A stretch of DNA of 64,000 nt from Liolophura sinensis (taxonomy: Eukaryota; Mollusca; Polyplacophora; Chitonida; Chitonidae), in the NCBI RefSeq assembly GCF_032854445.1, contig NC_088300.1, positions 73,523,005 through 73,587,004 of the forward strand, read 5' to 3'. Shown piece after piece: positions 35,701 to 47,542 of this stretch. Position 1 is the stretch's first letter, and each line of letters starts with the position of its first letter. The notes below the pieces were generated by a model that ran no database searches, had not been told where the DNA came from, and saw only the letters and a list, made by a program, of their open reading frames with translations. The position numbers were made by a program, and so were the translations under genes.

Positions 35701-38700
35701 TTGGCTGATGATGGTTATTATTTCTATAACCTTAATTTACCCTCAGATGTGAAGGAAACTAATTCATCTGTAAGATTCATTTATCATACCATAATCTTTT
35801 CGTTCCTTTGTAATAATTTTTGTCTTGAGAAATTTCCTGAAAAAAAGAACCTGTTCTCCACTACATTTGTATGGTGGAGTATTCTATTTCACTAAATTAC
35901 GAATTTTATAGATGTGTTAATTGATCAGTGTTAAATTAAGGTTTGTGTATTTTTCTTCCACAGAGAGGAGTACCTTGCTAAAATAGAGAAAAGAGTGAAA
36001 GAGTACAAAATCAATGTGCTGAATGAACCTCGACCAGACAAGAAACTCCTCGTCCTAGATATTGATTACACACTCTTTGGTAGGTTTTGATACTACATGT
36101 TTGTTAGTGATCACAAATCTTTTCTGAGTAGGAATAAACAGGTACATGCCTTTTGAAGAAGAGACATAAATTTTGCAGCCATCTTGTGCTGGCTTCCTCG
36201 AAGGTCGTATGTAGGAAGGCCTTCCAGCAACCTGCAGATGAAGGTGGATTGCCCCCGGGTTCTGGCCAGTTTCCTCCCATGATAATACTGGCCGCTGTCA
36301 TATAAGTGAACTCTTACGGTGTAAAACTCAAATCAATCACTTAATACAACTTGAAATACAACTCCAGTGTGCATTTGGGTTCGTTTTTGAACATGTTTTT
36401 GTTCATGCTGTTATGCAGTATAATGTATCCCATTTACATGCACATACAAAAATGTCTGTTTGCTGATGTATCTTTTGTTTTTTTGTTTTGTTTTGGCAGA
36501 CCACAGGTCTTGTGCAGAGTCTGGTACAGAGTTGATGAGACCGTTCCTTCACGAGTTCCTGACCACTGCCTATGAAGACTATGACATTGTCATATGGTGT
36601 AAGCTTAGGGAGGGAGTGGGAGTGCTGAAGGGTTAAAAATGGCTTCAGAGAACAGTTTTCTCAAGGCACCTGCAGTCAATCCAGAAATTAAGTAGCTTGC
36701 ACCGTGACACCAGCGATGATCCCTCTTTGAAAAGAACCGTGTGGGGAACAGACTGAATATGTCTTGCCAAATGGGGGCGGGAGTGTGGGCAACAGACCAA
36801 ATGAGGGCGGGCGTAGGGGCGCGGAGGGGGTGCTAAGCTGGCCCGAAGAAGTCCTGCAGTATTTGTGTACATGTGACATTAACCCACACTACAGCAATAG
36901 GGTTCACTGGGTTTGGGGTACTTTGAGAGTGCGCACCTACTTCTGAGCAAAATCAACTTAGTAATTTCCGCTAAAATTCTACTGTTGACAAAAAATATGC
37001 ATAATATAGAGGGGCAGTTAACATGTATTAAAATTTCCTTATTTCACAAAAATCCTCGGCCATAATTTCCTTTATTTGCATAGAAACGTAATCTTTGTTT
37101 TAGAGTTCCTTTTCATATATCCTGTAAAGATTAGGCATGCTTAAGCCTATGCAAAAACTAAGAATTATGATAAGTTCTTGCTAATGTTAAAGTTCTACTT
37201 CATTGCCAAGAGAAACCAGGCGAAAGTATTAAAATGATTTGAAGGATACTCTATGTAATATAGCCAGCACCATAATCCAAAGATTTTTTACAATAAATAA
37301 CACTATTTAACCCCTACATATGATGAATCCTCAAAAACAAAATCCTCGACAGTTTCTGTAAATTTATTCCCGATGTGACGTGATAATGTATATGTGATGA
37401 TGAATCAGACCGATGTGACGTCAAGCAAGACACTTATGCTGGTATGACGTCTTGGGCATTCAAAAGTAGGACGTCATTTTTGGCTATCCATCAGTGATGG
37501 ATGACGTCAAGTGTACTTGCCTGACATCACACCAGGCAAGATTGGAAATGAGGGAAAATTTTGTTTCTGTATTGTCCTCCCAAAATAACAATATCGCCTT
37601 TTATTTTTTTTTTACAATTTAAGAAGGCAGTTCTGACTATCTTGATGTTTACCATTTAACCTTGCTTTTAGGACATGCAAGTCTTGACACTAGGGTAGCT
37701 CTTTAAAGTGTTTCAAAATCTGCACTCTTCCCTCTTTAAGTGAAAAAGTCTCATTCAGTGTCTGTTCACTCTGTAACCATTTTATGCAGCTTTCGTTAGT
37801 TTTGCTGTTGTTTAGGGGCTTGTTTTCTATTCCAGCTGCCACAGGGATGAAGTGGATTGAAGCAAAAATGAAGGAATTGGGTGTTACGTCAAACCCCAGC
37901 TACAGGATCAGTTTTATGTTGGACAGTTGTGCAATGATAAGCATACACACCCCCAAGTATGGTGTTATTGAGGTACGTGTACACGGCTTCCTCTGGGTCA
38001 GTACTTTCTTCTAGCCAGTCACTTTAGCCACTCATCACATTTTGTGGCCAATACTACTTTTCTTTAGCCATACTTTCTTAGCAGCCTTGACTTGATCATT
38101 GTGATCAACTGATTGAATGGGATCAGTATCTGTATGACTCTTGTTGGTCTGCAGCTGTAATTCGTTTTTATCTGCCTTGGTATAGCTGCTAGAATCAGTT
38201 AGGTCTCTTCAAGCTACATCTGGACTTATCCCATGCTAGATTTAGAACAATTGCCCTCAAAGTAATGGACCAGTGTTTGGCAGAGTGTTTTTGTTTTTTG
38301 AAAAAAAAAAATCAATCCATTTTTCAATCAATCTGTGTAGGGTCCGAGTAAAATGCAATTTCCTCTATTAAAAAAAATTGTTACAAATTTATATTGTAAC
38401 AATTTTTTTTAATAGAGGAAATTGCATTTTAGTTCATTTAAATGTAGTATTATGATCAGTACATTGGAGGAATGCAGTATGACAGGAGAAAACACATTTA
38501 TATGTTGGTACACATTCTGAAACATTTAATTGCCTCCGAAAAAATAGATTATGGAAGGGAAAAGGGTTAAATTTTTCAAGGGAGGTAACTTCATTTACAA
38601 GTCTAACACTACCAATATTTATGAAAACTAGAATTATTATCTCCCTTGATAATTTTTGAACATCTGTGTGTGAAAGGCATCCCCAAAAATGCCATTATTC

Positions 38701-41700
38701 TTGTTCATTATTTAACAAAAATGGTTTTCAAGCTTTAGCTAATCTAAGTCAACTTGCAAGAATGTGGAACCCCTTTGAAGCTTTCTGTCAAGTAAAAAGT
38801 GACTGGCTTATTGCCGTTTCACCGAAATGCGACCTTTTGAAATGAAAGTTAATGGATTTTTTTCACCAGAAAAATAGTGAAAATGTACTTATAACCCCCG
38901 AAAACTCTGATGCCTGAAAAGCTTGTCGAAAACTTCTCCAGGTAATTTTTGTATAATTTTATATATAGTACATTTTCTTAAGGCCTTTCAAAAAATTGCA
39001 GCAGTGGCAAGCGTTAGCGGAAGCCCTGCATGTATGTGCATGTATTACACAAATTGATCTACGGTACACGGCAAATACTGTGACATTGGATATTTTGTGG
39101 CATCTTTCTTTCTTTTTTTCTTTTTAAAATGCCTAAGCTCAAAATATTATTTAGGATTATTTAATAATTTTATAGTTCTGAGTTTCTACATTTTTAAGAG
39201 AGCTAGGACATGGCTCAGTTGGAAGATTCCAATCATGAGTCACACGGCGTGCAGGTTCAATCCTTGCCACGGTCTGGAATTTGTAGACTCGCTGCTTTTG
39301 TTGTTTGTGAGTTCTTTGTAACACTGTGCAATGGACTGTGCTCTTGGGGTCATTTGTTTTGTCTTATGCCTGAAGAAAACCGCTTGTCTCCTGCATATAT
39401 GGACGGCAAATGTGTATGTTACATGTACATGTGGAAGGGTTTGTCAGTAACTTGCCAATAATCAGTGGTTTACCATGATGCCAGCTGGTTTCCTCCACTC
39501 TTAAAACTGACCAACCCTCTTTAAGTGAAAAATTCTGAAGAATTATTAAAACAACAATCAAGTTATCAATAAATTTGACATTTTACATGCTGGACAGAAA
39601 TATGTCAGCTGCAGTACAGGTGTAAGTATAAATGTAGGCAACAGCCCAGTTATTGTTTTGAGCTATTAACTGGAATTGTTTATTGTTCATTTTTTAGTCA
39701 TTAGTTTGTTCTGCATGACTTTATGTCCATCAGGTGAAACCATTGGCTGTGATCTGGGGAAAGTTTCCCCAGTGGAGTGAGAAGAACACAATTATGTTTG
39801 ATGATATCAGACGAAACTTCTTGATGAACCCTCAGACAGGCTTAAAGGTACATTTCATTGTACGATATGTCACCTAACTAGTTTCATGAGCATCTTCAGT
39901 CTTCAGCCCCAAAGATCCCATCGCTGTATTGTCAATATTTAATAGTGTTGTATGTCAAATATAAAGTGGTTGTCCTTTTTTTTTTTTATTATTATTAAGC
40001 TCTTCATTATAGAATTTTCTTTGTTACATTGTACATATGTTAAGAATTCCAAAGCAGGCATGAGGATTTCAGAATTGAAGGAAAACACTTTTTCGGTTCT
40101 GTGTACTTTTGACCTGGGAAACAGTGGGAAACATTTTTTCTGTTCCCAACAATTTCTGCTGGGGTAACGAATTTACCTGTAATAATTTTAGTATTAATGG
40201 CATTTCATGAATAAATTTTGGTGTTTGGTGTTTCTTGTAGGTCAATTTTTTGTATTTGCTTTGTGAAGTAAATATTACCACAATCCCTCAACCTTTTTTG
40301 TTTAAAATGTATGAACTGTCAAAGAATCATGGCCTCATTTTTAAGGAGCGCGATTGCTCTCACGCGCCTCTATGGGCCGGATTTATTATCCAGGCACATT
40401 GGTTATCAATCATGTGGCGCGGAATATGGCGTCCATCGCAACCGTGACGTAAAACTTACAAGACGTGGAACATGGTGGGGGGGAGGGGTGGACACACAGA
40501 ATTTCATTCTGATGCAGACGGTAAAGTGTCACTTGTCTGGTGTGTTACATGTGCTGGACATAGTGAGAAGATCTTTAAGGATGACCGGATTAGGGGCCAG
40601 GCCAAGAAAGGTTTGGACAAATACATCTCAGGTACCGAGTTCTTTACCAAACAGTGTCTTCTGACATCTTTCTTTAAAAGCTCACACCATGGCTGTGGAG
40701 CACGGGCTCTTTTGTCGAAAATAGCATCATCTGGTTCCAGCGTTAATGTCTCTGTGCCGCAACAGACACGAATAGAAAGTGCCATTAAACATAGGTCGAC
40801 GCACACTAAAAAAAATGCTGAAAACTGCTTACATTCGGGCGGTACGCAGCTTGCCTTTGTCACATTTCATGACACTTGTAGATGTACAGAGAGCCAGTGA
40901 CATTAGTCTTGTTACCAAATGTGTCAATTCAAACAAGGAATGCAAGTTTGTGCACGAAAAAGCAAACTCCAAGAAATCAGGCAGTGGAATCTCGTTGACT
41001 GACGAAAAAACCAAAACCAAATCTCCAAGTGAAAAGGAACTCGTACACGCCAGAATACTTCAAAATGGAAAACCAGTTTTTCTTTGTTCTGCCATGGAAA
41101 ACATAGATGACTCCGGAATGATGACTTAATGCAGAGAACATGAAAGCCGCAGTGGACAGTGTATTTGTGAGTGGATGTGCAAAGCTGAACATTGGCACTG
41201 GGAGTTACTGTAAACAGTTGGTCAGCTTCACCTGTGGTGGTGCATTGGTCAACACAGGTGTTTTCAGTGGGCTCTGTGTCCAGATGAAAAATGAGAGACC
41301 ATGGTTGCTGAACATCCACTGTGTCTTGCACAAACTGGAACTACCAAATAAAGACTCACTTATGAAAATACCAGAGTTCATGGCAATTTATGACCTGACA
41401 GTTTACATTTACATGTATTACATGTTCGGGAATTCTGGAAAGTTCAAGAGACAGTTCTGTAACATGGGTAAAATACTCAAGGTTCAAGTTTATGCCTTCC
41501 CAAATGCTCATGGGACATGTTTTTTCAGCCATCAGAGGAGAGGGCTACACCCTCTATTGTTTAATTGGATTGTACTTGTTCAAACACCTGAGGAATGTGT
41601 GGAAAATAATCATGTGTCCAACCTGAATGCCAAAATAAGAGGGGTATTATTTATAAGAAGCTGAAAGACTTCTCTTTCCTTTCCGCTTGGAACTATACCT

Positions 41701-44700
41701 GCATACTCTGGACAATGTATCAAAGTTAGCTGCTAACTGGTGTGACTTGGACAGAGAAATAGAGTCTCTTGAACATTTCAATGAAACTCTCACCTTTGTT
41801 GGGCTTCACAGCTCAAAGTTAAAGAAGGAATGGAAAGATTTGAAAATCATTGTGAAGCATGTATACATTGGGGTAGAAGCCACAGAATAATGGGAGAAAA
41901 TTTTACTTTACAGACAATCAGAATTCCCAGAGGTTTGTAAAGTTATTGAAATACTGTTGTGCCTTGGTCCAAGCAATGCAGAAGTGGAAATGGCCTCAGC
42001 CCTCTGACAGGCATGTTGTCAGACAGACTCTCATACCAAAATGAAAGACCCTCTGTTGATTAAGATTAATAATCTAGTGTGGAATGAACAGGACAGGGAA
42101 GAAATAATTGAGTCAGCTTTACATAACTATCTTTCTGACAAACCTAGAAAAACAAAGCTGGACAGTGAGACAGGTACGGTTAAAACTGCAAGTGTCCTGG
42201 GTATAGACAGTACTTCCCGTAAGCAGAAAGCATGATCATGAAGGTTATGTCACCCACTCAGATTCTTTCGAGACTGAAGATGTTGATGAATTAGATATAG
42301 CTCAAGATCCGAACACTGTACATTTATAGACATATAATTAATGAGCTACATGTAAGTATCAGTAGAACTATTTGGTTCATCTGCATTTATTTCGTTGCTT
42401 CTTAAGCAGGTCAGGATTCAGGATGTTTGAGTATTTAAGAAGATAAGTACATGTGTATCAGTAATCAGTATGTACTTTTGCTTCCCAGAGCTACTCGACT
42501 TTATGGCTTTCAGTTTAGTTAGAGTGTAATTCATCTCTACCCATCACCACTCTACTTAGGTATAGCAGGAGAGCTACTTTCCTCCTAGTTATAAAAATGA
42601 AGCCCAGCTGAATGATTGAGGTATCTGACTGCAAACTATGGAAAAAGGAAGGGAGAGAACTGGGTACTCTAATCTTTGTCAGTTTGAGTTCTCTGCCCTA
42701 CCACATGAGTACAAGGCAGCATGTGTTGAATACATGTACCTTCTACAACTTCCACAACAGCCTTGCAGTCAAACAAAGCTCAGAATCCGAATTTCATATG
42801 AATCACAACTTCCTTGGTCAGGGACCTTGGTTGGTTTTCTGTCCTGCATGTAATTCATTGGCTGTGCTACTTCCTGTCAGTTGTTACAGACAGTGTTACA
42901 GGATCATTGTACATAGAGAGATTGCAAAAGGTCCAGTTTAGTGAGACCACTTGTGGCAATAATGTACAAGCGTCTAGATGGCACCTTAGCTACAATTTGA
43001 AGGCTCACAACTCAAGTCCTAGGGTAATTAACTCTGTTCTATGTTTACTAAGCAGCACTGAGTGAGTAGGCAAGGCTTTTTTTTGTGGGAAACGAACTTT
43101 CGGTTCTGTGAATTTTTAATGTGGGAACCGACACGGAAACGGAACGATCATTTCGATGAAATCCTCTTGCCTTCAAAGTGTTGACATGATCATTTTGTTG
43201 GGGTAGATGTGTGATCCCCCCCGCACCCCCTCCATCAAATACATGTAGTTACAGCTATGCGAATATGTATTTTATTTTTGTCTATGCCAGTGTTGGTTTT
43301 TTCCTTTTAAGGAATACATTGTTTTATTTCAGATACGTCCATTTAAAGAAGCCCATACTAATCGCCAGAAAGACAGAGAACTGGTTAAATTGTCTGAGTA
43401 TTTGAAGGTTATATCAGTTTTAGACGACTTCACCAAGCTTGACCATAGGAGATGGGAAAAGTAAGTGAAGAGTGTAATTTTATGTCAGATTCTGTTAACT
43501 GTCCTGAAACGAATGAACGAAAGACTCACTGATATTGCCTGATGCCAGGAAAATGGTAGTCAGTTAACCAGTCCATTGATGTGTAAGTCTCTAGTTTCTA
43601 GAATGCCATTGATACACCAATCTGGAACGAGCTGTGAACTAGTAGTTAGTGGCATTCTAACCACTTGCCTTCTGTCAATATGGTGTGTGTATGGGAAAGC
43701 TCATCAGTATCTTGGCAGTGGTCATGCGTGGCACTCTGGTTGCCTCCACTGAGAAATATTGACTGCAACTGTATGATTGAAAAATTCTTGTGTGGCCAAA
43801 TTAAAGCAGTAAAATCAAATAAATAAATTAAAGCTGTTACATTCTTTCCAGCGATACCGGTGACCGAGCATCAAGGCCCTGTTGAATGTCAAATAAAAAA
43901 ACACTATGAAAATAATGCACTAAACTAATTTGCCACGATCGGAAAAATTAAGCTTTGGCAAATATCTGTTTACGAACAGATGCTAACACACGTAAGGACA
44001 AACAGCTTTATTCAACTGCCAAAGTACACAGACAGTGGAAAATTCAACACGTTCAACCTGCATGTACAAACTGTAACAGTCTTTACACAAACAGACAACA
44101 TGGAGAAAAAGCATGACAAAACTGAAAAGTAATCAACTGAGTTTGAACCTCACTACGAAATAGCATATACAATGTGTCCAGTGCTGAAGACCACCACAGT
44201 GTCTTGTCCGTATTAGGCCTTGGCTACCACGGCACCTGGTTAAGTATGTACATTTCAGGTTGCTCGACACATGGTGTGCAATCACCCCAGTCTAGTGTCC
44301 CAAATGGTTTCCCTGGACTTAGGTCAGTTTTAACAGTGGGCAAGGACAGAGTGCATGTAGCTGACAGGAAATGTTAGGAGACTATAACAATATGAAATTT
44401 TGATCTAAATAGTTAAATTTTTGGATACTTTTCTGTAATTGCTTTTCTGTGTGGCATCCTAAAGCTCGTCGTTTCCTTATGGGTATGTAAGGTCTAGACC
44501 TGAAAAGAAACTGGAAACGAATTTTTCTTTAACGGTTGATAGAAATTGTTGGTATATTTGGCCATGGCTTTGGACATAACTTGGTGATGGTATGGGGGAA
44601 TGCTGTTGGGATTGTTAAGAATTACCCATGATGCATTGCGTATATGCAATCATTCAGAATTGTCCATTGATAGCTTGTTCATTTCTCAGTTTGAGTGACA

Positions 44701-45418
44701 GATGGCTGACCTATGTTGCAAGTTACTTGCAGGACATAGTAATATGCAGTTACCTCTAAAGTCTTTGTTTGATGCACAGCCTTACATTTGTATTTTTGAA
44801 GTAGGGTAGTGGTCCCCACCGCGAAACTACATGTCTTGGGCTACAGTTTGGTGCAAGTTTCACATTTCAGCTACCATAGTTCTCGAGTTACAGGCCATTG
44901 AAATTTCATAACTGAAAAAAGTTTTTTTGACCTTATCTCAAAAGTTACAAAGAAAATCCGAAAACAGATTTGGAATCAGTGTTGCCAACGATAATGTTAC
45001 CTTACATTTAATGACTGAGGTAATGTAGTGCAATGTTAGATCAAAACCTGGCTCTCTAACAGCCAGTGTTTTTTTTTTTATGTACATGTACTTGGCAAAC
45101 TTTGGTGACTTCTCTCAGGCTATGTTTTTTTTTTATCAGCAATAAATCAACTTACATGAAGTGAGCAAATACATGTGGTTTTATTTGGAACAAATCACAT
45201 CAATCAACCAAAATAAGTTTAATGTAAGTCTTAGTGTTGTTTCTCATAATATCTTCTGTCATTAATATTTCTTGTTTTTTTTTTCCAGATATTTGTCCAA
45301 GAAACATAGACATAGGCAGCAGGACTTGTTACGTTCATCTGGCTCACACACTGCGTCATCTGATCAAAATGAAAACTCATCACAGAAAAAGAACAGCCAA
45401 GACCCAGAGGGTTCATGA
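32764..45418 (+). CDS. UBLCP1: Ubiquitin-like domain-containing CTD phosphatase 1
   Basis: UBLCP1 is the nuclear phosphatase that docks on the 26S proteasome (Rpn1) through its ubiquitin-like domain and dephosphorylates proteasome subunits. Nine exons splice in frame: 32764-32929, 34424-34515, 35486-35571, 35964-36079, 36500-36598, 37836-37972, 39734-39847, 43333-43460 and 45289-45418. They give 355 residues against 318 in human. The ubiquitin-like part is exons 1-2 ([34 protein letters not shown]). The FCP/SCP catalytic motif DXDX(T/V) is present as [12 protein letters not shown] at the exon 4/5 junction, and the later acidic pair is in [12 protein letters not shown]. The start ATG at 32764 opens [15 protein letters not shown], in line with the family. 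Exon 9 adds a Ser/Gln/Lys-rich tail of about 35 residues not expected from the vertebrate protein. No lesion is seen. Confidence 0.96.
33012..33290 (+). repeat. SINE family 2, diverged near-full copy (UBLCP1 intron 1)
   Basis: Head GGGCCTCCAAGGCTCCATGG, body CCTCTCCGGCCCTAAGTAGG and GCGGATGGTCGTCG, tail GTGAAATATTCTTGAGTTC, then GAATAAATAAAG repeats. Confidence 0.8.
33580..34040 (+). repeat. Degenerate 20-30-bp repeat region (UBLCP1 intron 1)
   Basis: The phrase GTCTGACAACCACTGGCT recurs many times with drift (TGACAACCACATGACT, TGACAACCACAGGTTG, TGACAACCTCTGTGC, AATAACCACTGCTTAG). An old tandem array with variable spacing. Confidence 0.75.
36187..36340 (+). repeat. SINE family 2, 5'-truncated copy (UBLCP1 intron 4)
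   Basis: TGCTGGCTTCCTCGAAGG, CCAGCAACCTGCAGATG, CCAGTTTCCTCCCATGATAA and GTCATATAAGTGAAC follow the family 2 order. Confidence 0.7.
37376..37509 (+). promoter_or_regulatory. Cluster of CRE-like TGACGTCA sites (UBLCP1 intron 5)
   Basis: Two perfect palindromic CREs (TGACGTCA at 37416-37423 and 37502-37509) and three one- or two-mismatch relatives (37376, 37445, 37469) within 134 bp. CREB/ATF bZIP factors bind this site in animals. Function as an enhancer is inference. Confidence 0.45.
38350..38430. repeat. Perfect 37-bp inverted repeat, 7-nt loop (UBLCP1 intron 6)
   Basis: Left arm 38350-38386 begins AAAATGCAATTTCCTCTATT; right arm 38394-38430 is its exact reverse complement. The loop is ATTTATA. 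The RNA would form a long uninterrupted hairpin. Confidence 0.97.
39203..39570 (+). repeat. SINE-like element with a third head type (UBLCP1 intron 6)
   Basis: Head CTAGGACATGGCTCAGTTGG with a B-box-like GGTTCAATCC, then about 200 bp unlike the other families, and a 3' part close to SINE family 2 (GGGTTTGTCAGTAACTTGCC, GCTGGTTTCCTCC, TAAGTGAAAAATTCT). Confidence 0.55.
40060..40168 (+). repeat. Direct repeat flanking the hAT relic, left copy
   Basis: Shares TTTCGGTTCTGTG, a TGGGAA..GGAAAC block and a TGTTGGGGTA-like end with 43078-43208. The match is imperfect. Confidence 0.5.
40470..42235 (+). pseudogene. hAT-type (ZNF862-like) transposase relic in UBLCP1 intron 7
   Basis: Coding-like blocks run in one direction but change frame several times (about 40472-40790 in one frame, 40790-41129, 41140-41664, then 41687-42235). 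A Cys/His zinc-finger-like block ([16 protein letters not shown]) is followed by a middle part with an HCVLHKLEL motif, resembling the HCxxHRLEL of hAT-derived ZNF862-type proteins. The C-terminal dimerisation-like block ([13 protein letters not shown], then [19 protein letters not shown]) has lost the usual ERGFS-type end. Stops and shifts make it non-functional. The family call rests on motif memory. Confidence 0.65.
43078..43208 (+). repeat. Direct repeat flanking the hAT relic, right copy
   Basis: Right partner of the repeat at 40060-40168, with ACTTTCGGTTCTGTGAATTT, TGTGGGAACCGACACGGAAAC and TTTTGTTGGGGTAGA. Confidence 0.5.
43690..43830 (+). repeat. SINE 3' fragment (UBLCP1 intron 8)
   Basis: Diverged body and tail: GGCAGTGGTCATGCGTGG, GTATGATTGAAAAATTCTTG and an A/T-rich AAATAAATAAATT end. 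Confidence 0.5.
43861..45288 (+). other. UBLCP1 intron 8, remainder
   Basis: About 1.4 kb of intron with only short open frames. I see no gene or repeat that I can name. Confidence 0.5.
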
Positions 45419-46867
45419 CGGGGGAAGCTAAGTTATTCAGACACTGATCTCTTATGCTGTCTCCCAGAGAATATGTTCACATGTTTCACGAGGCGGATAT
45501 GCTGACATGTCTTACCAGGCAAATGAGGAAATATTGCAGAGATGTTGTGAAAACCATTGTTGATTTATACCACAAACATTTTCTGTGCTGTAGAGTATTT
45601 GACAGAGATCTCACACAGTATGATCCATGACATTCCTCTTCTGAGTGATAGTCACCTCTGTGTGTGTGTTTTTTTGTTGTCACAAATATGTTTGAATCAT
45701 GGCTGCCGTCATTAGCCTTTGTCCATTTGTGGTCACTACATACATGACTGTGTGCATCTTGCATTAGGAAACGCTGCCATAACGTTACATTTTGTTCCCA
45801 TTTTTTTATACATTTTTGGGGTTTTTTTTTTTAAACATTTACAGATAAATTCATTGTTATATGAGAGTGAAAAGTATCATCCCACTTGACTGAGTTAGAG
45901 AAATTCTTGTTAAAGCCATCAGCTGTTGAAAATGTCACAGAAAAGGTGTCATCCACTTGTAAACATAGTCTTAATCCTGTATACATACAGAACCTCTCTT
46001 CAATTGTCTTTACTCTTCTGATCTGTAGCATAACATGAATTATATGGCAGGACAACTCACAAGTTAGTGAAGCATCACCTTTAGGACAGTACAAAATTTA
46101 AAGCAGTAATGGCCAATTTATCTTCGGTAAAGAATGAAATTAATCCTCGTTTTATAGCTTCTGTCCCAGATTAAGAATTGTCAGATCTTATAGTGACCCC
46201 ACATTGCAGTATATTGCATAACACTAAATAACCTAATGTATACATGCATGTGTACATGTATATTTGATTGATTACTTTATGTACTTAAATCATTGTATTA
46301 CGTTCACTTATGCGGTTAAATATTTTTCAACAATAATTGTTCAAGTTATAAGTGGTCAATTGGTTGTTCATGACAAGCCTTATTCTGTGTGTGTGTGTGT
46401 GTGTTTGTGCATGCGTGCGTGTATATATACATTACAACAGAGCAGCCTGATAAATTGTATTAATACCTGGTATCTCCTTATCTTGAATGATTCTAAATGA
46501 TAGGAACATGAGGCAACAAAACTTCTGCTGATGAGCAACTGATAATTTTTTGTTTGGCTGATCGTTATATCAGTGCTAGGGGATTTGGTTGTTATTCATG
46601 GAGGCATTGTTTAGGAGTAGGAATTGGTTTATTAATTAAGAGGTGCTTTTTCATTTATTCTTTTATCTAATTTAAGGGCTGAATTAAATTACCAATGTCC
46701 CATTATCAGGCAGAACTTGCCCTGAAAGTTTAAAATAGGTGAATTTATTGTATTAGTGAAAATACACACATACAGTGGTCAGTCAACAGCAAGCAAAGAA
46801 CGTATTCAGATATTCATGCCTATTTGGAACTCATTTCTGAATGATCATCAGAGGTTATAGAAATAAA
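45419..46867 (+). other. UBLCP1: Probable UBLCP1 3' UTR, with candidate poly(A) signal
   Basis: After the TGA at 45416-45418 there is no other gene. AATAAA at 46862-46867 is one possible end; earlier variants cannot be excluded. A GT microsatellite lies at about 46386-46424. Confidence 0.35.
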
Positions 46868-47172
46868 TACTTTTGTCAATACAAGTAACTTTTTTGTTCA
46901 TTTGTTTGCCCGTTGTTTAATGCCATTCTCATGATTTTTTCACATGTACTATTGTGGTTACATTCATAGGAGGGAGAAACTGGAGTGCCTTGAAGAAACC
47001 AACTGATAAAGGGGCGAAATCTCCCACATGTGCCACATGTCTTACTGGCTTAATTTTGGCATAAAAGATGCAATATTATACAAGTAATTCCACACTTAGC
47101 TTGTATATTGATTGCTTTTATTGGCTGTTATCTCACAAATGTTCAGACTTTCGTGTAGAATTGATACCGCTA

Positions 47173-47251
47173 TATTGATTGACTGTTCATTTCCATGTGG
47201 GACTAATATAACTTATGATAGTCCCACATTGAAATGAACAGTCACTCAATG
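47173..47251. repeat. 33-bp imperfect inverted repeat upstream of RPIA
   Basis: Left arm 47173-47205 and right arm 47219-47251 pair at about 30 of 33 positions, with a 13-nt loop. Both contain GACTGTTCATTTC/GAAATGAACAGTC and GTGGGACTA/TAGTCCCAC. Confidence 0.9.
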
Positions 47252-47378
47252 TACCTGTACTGAAGCTGTTAGGTTCTTGCATAATTAAAAGTAGAGGATA
47301 AATATTCTCCTGACAGTTGTGTGCATTAATATTGCCACATAAACATAAAGTACATTATTGTTATATGTGTTTATGTCC

Positions 47379-47412
47379 GGGACTAATGTAACAGATACAT
47401 CATATTAGTCCC
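47379..47412. repeat. Second inverted repeat upstream of RPIA
   Basis: GGGACTAAT at 47379-47387 pairs with ATTAGTCCC at 47404-47412. It reuses the GGGACTA motif of the hairpin 130 bp upstream, and GTGGGACTA occurs again at about 47420. Possibly parts of a MITE in the RPIA promoter. Confidence 0.7.
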
Positions 47413-47542
47413 AGCTAAAGTGGGACTATGTGGCAAAAATCCGCAGAAAGTCATTTAGAGTGACTGGCCCTGAGTCAATGCTTTGTTTGGCTAACAGGTG
47501 GCGCTGCAGTGTATCAAGGTTGGTTGGGTGACACATTTCGTC

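Noticed and set aside
40779-42235. hAT-like region as a working gene
   Set aside because: At least three frame changes and several stops break the transposase-like blocks; no intron pattern repairs them.
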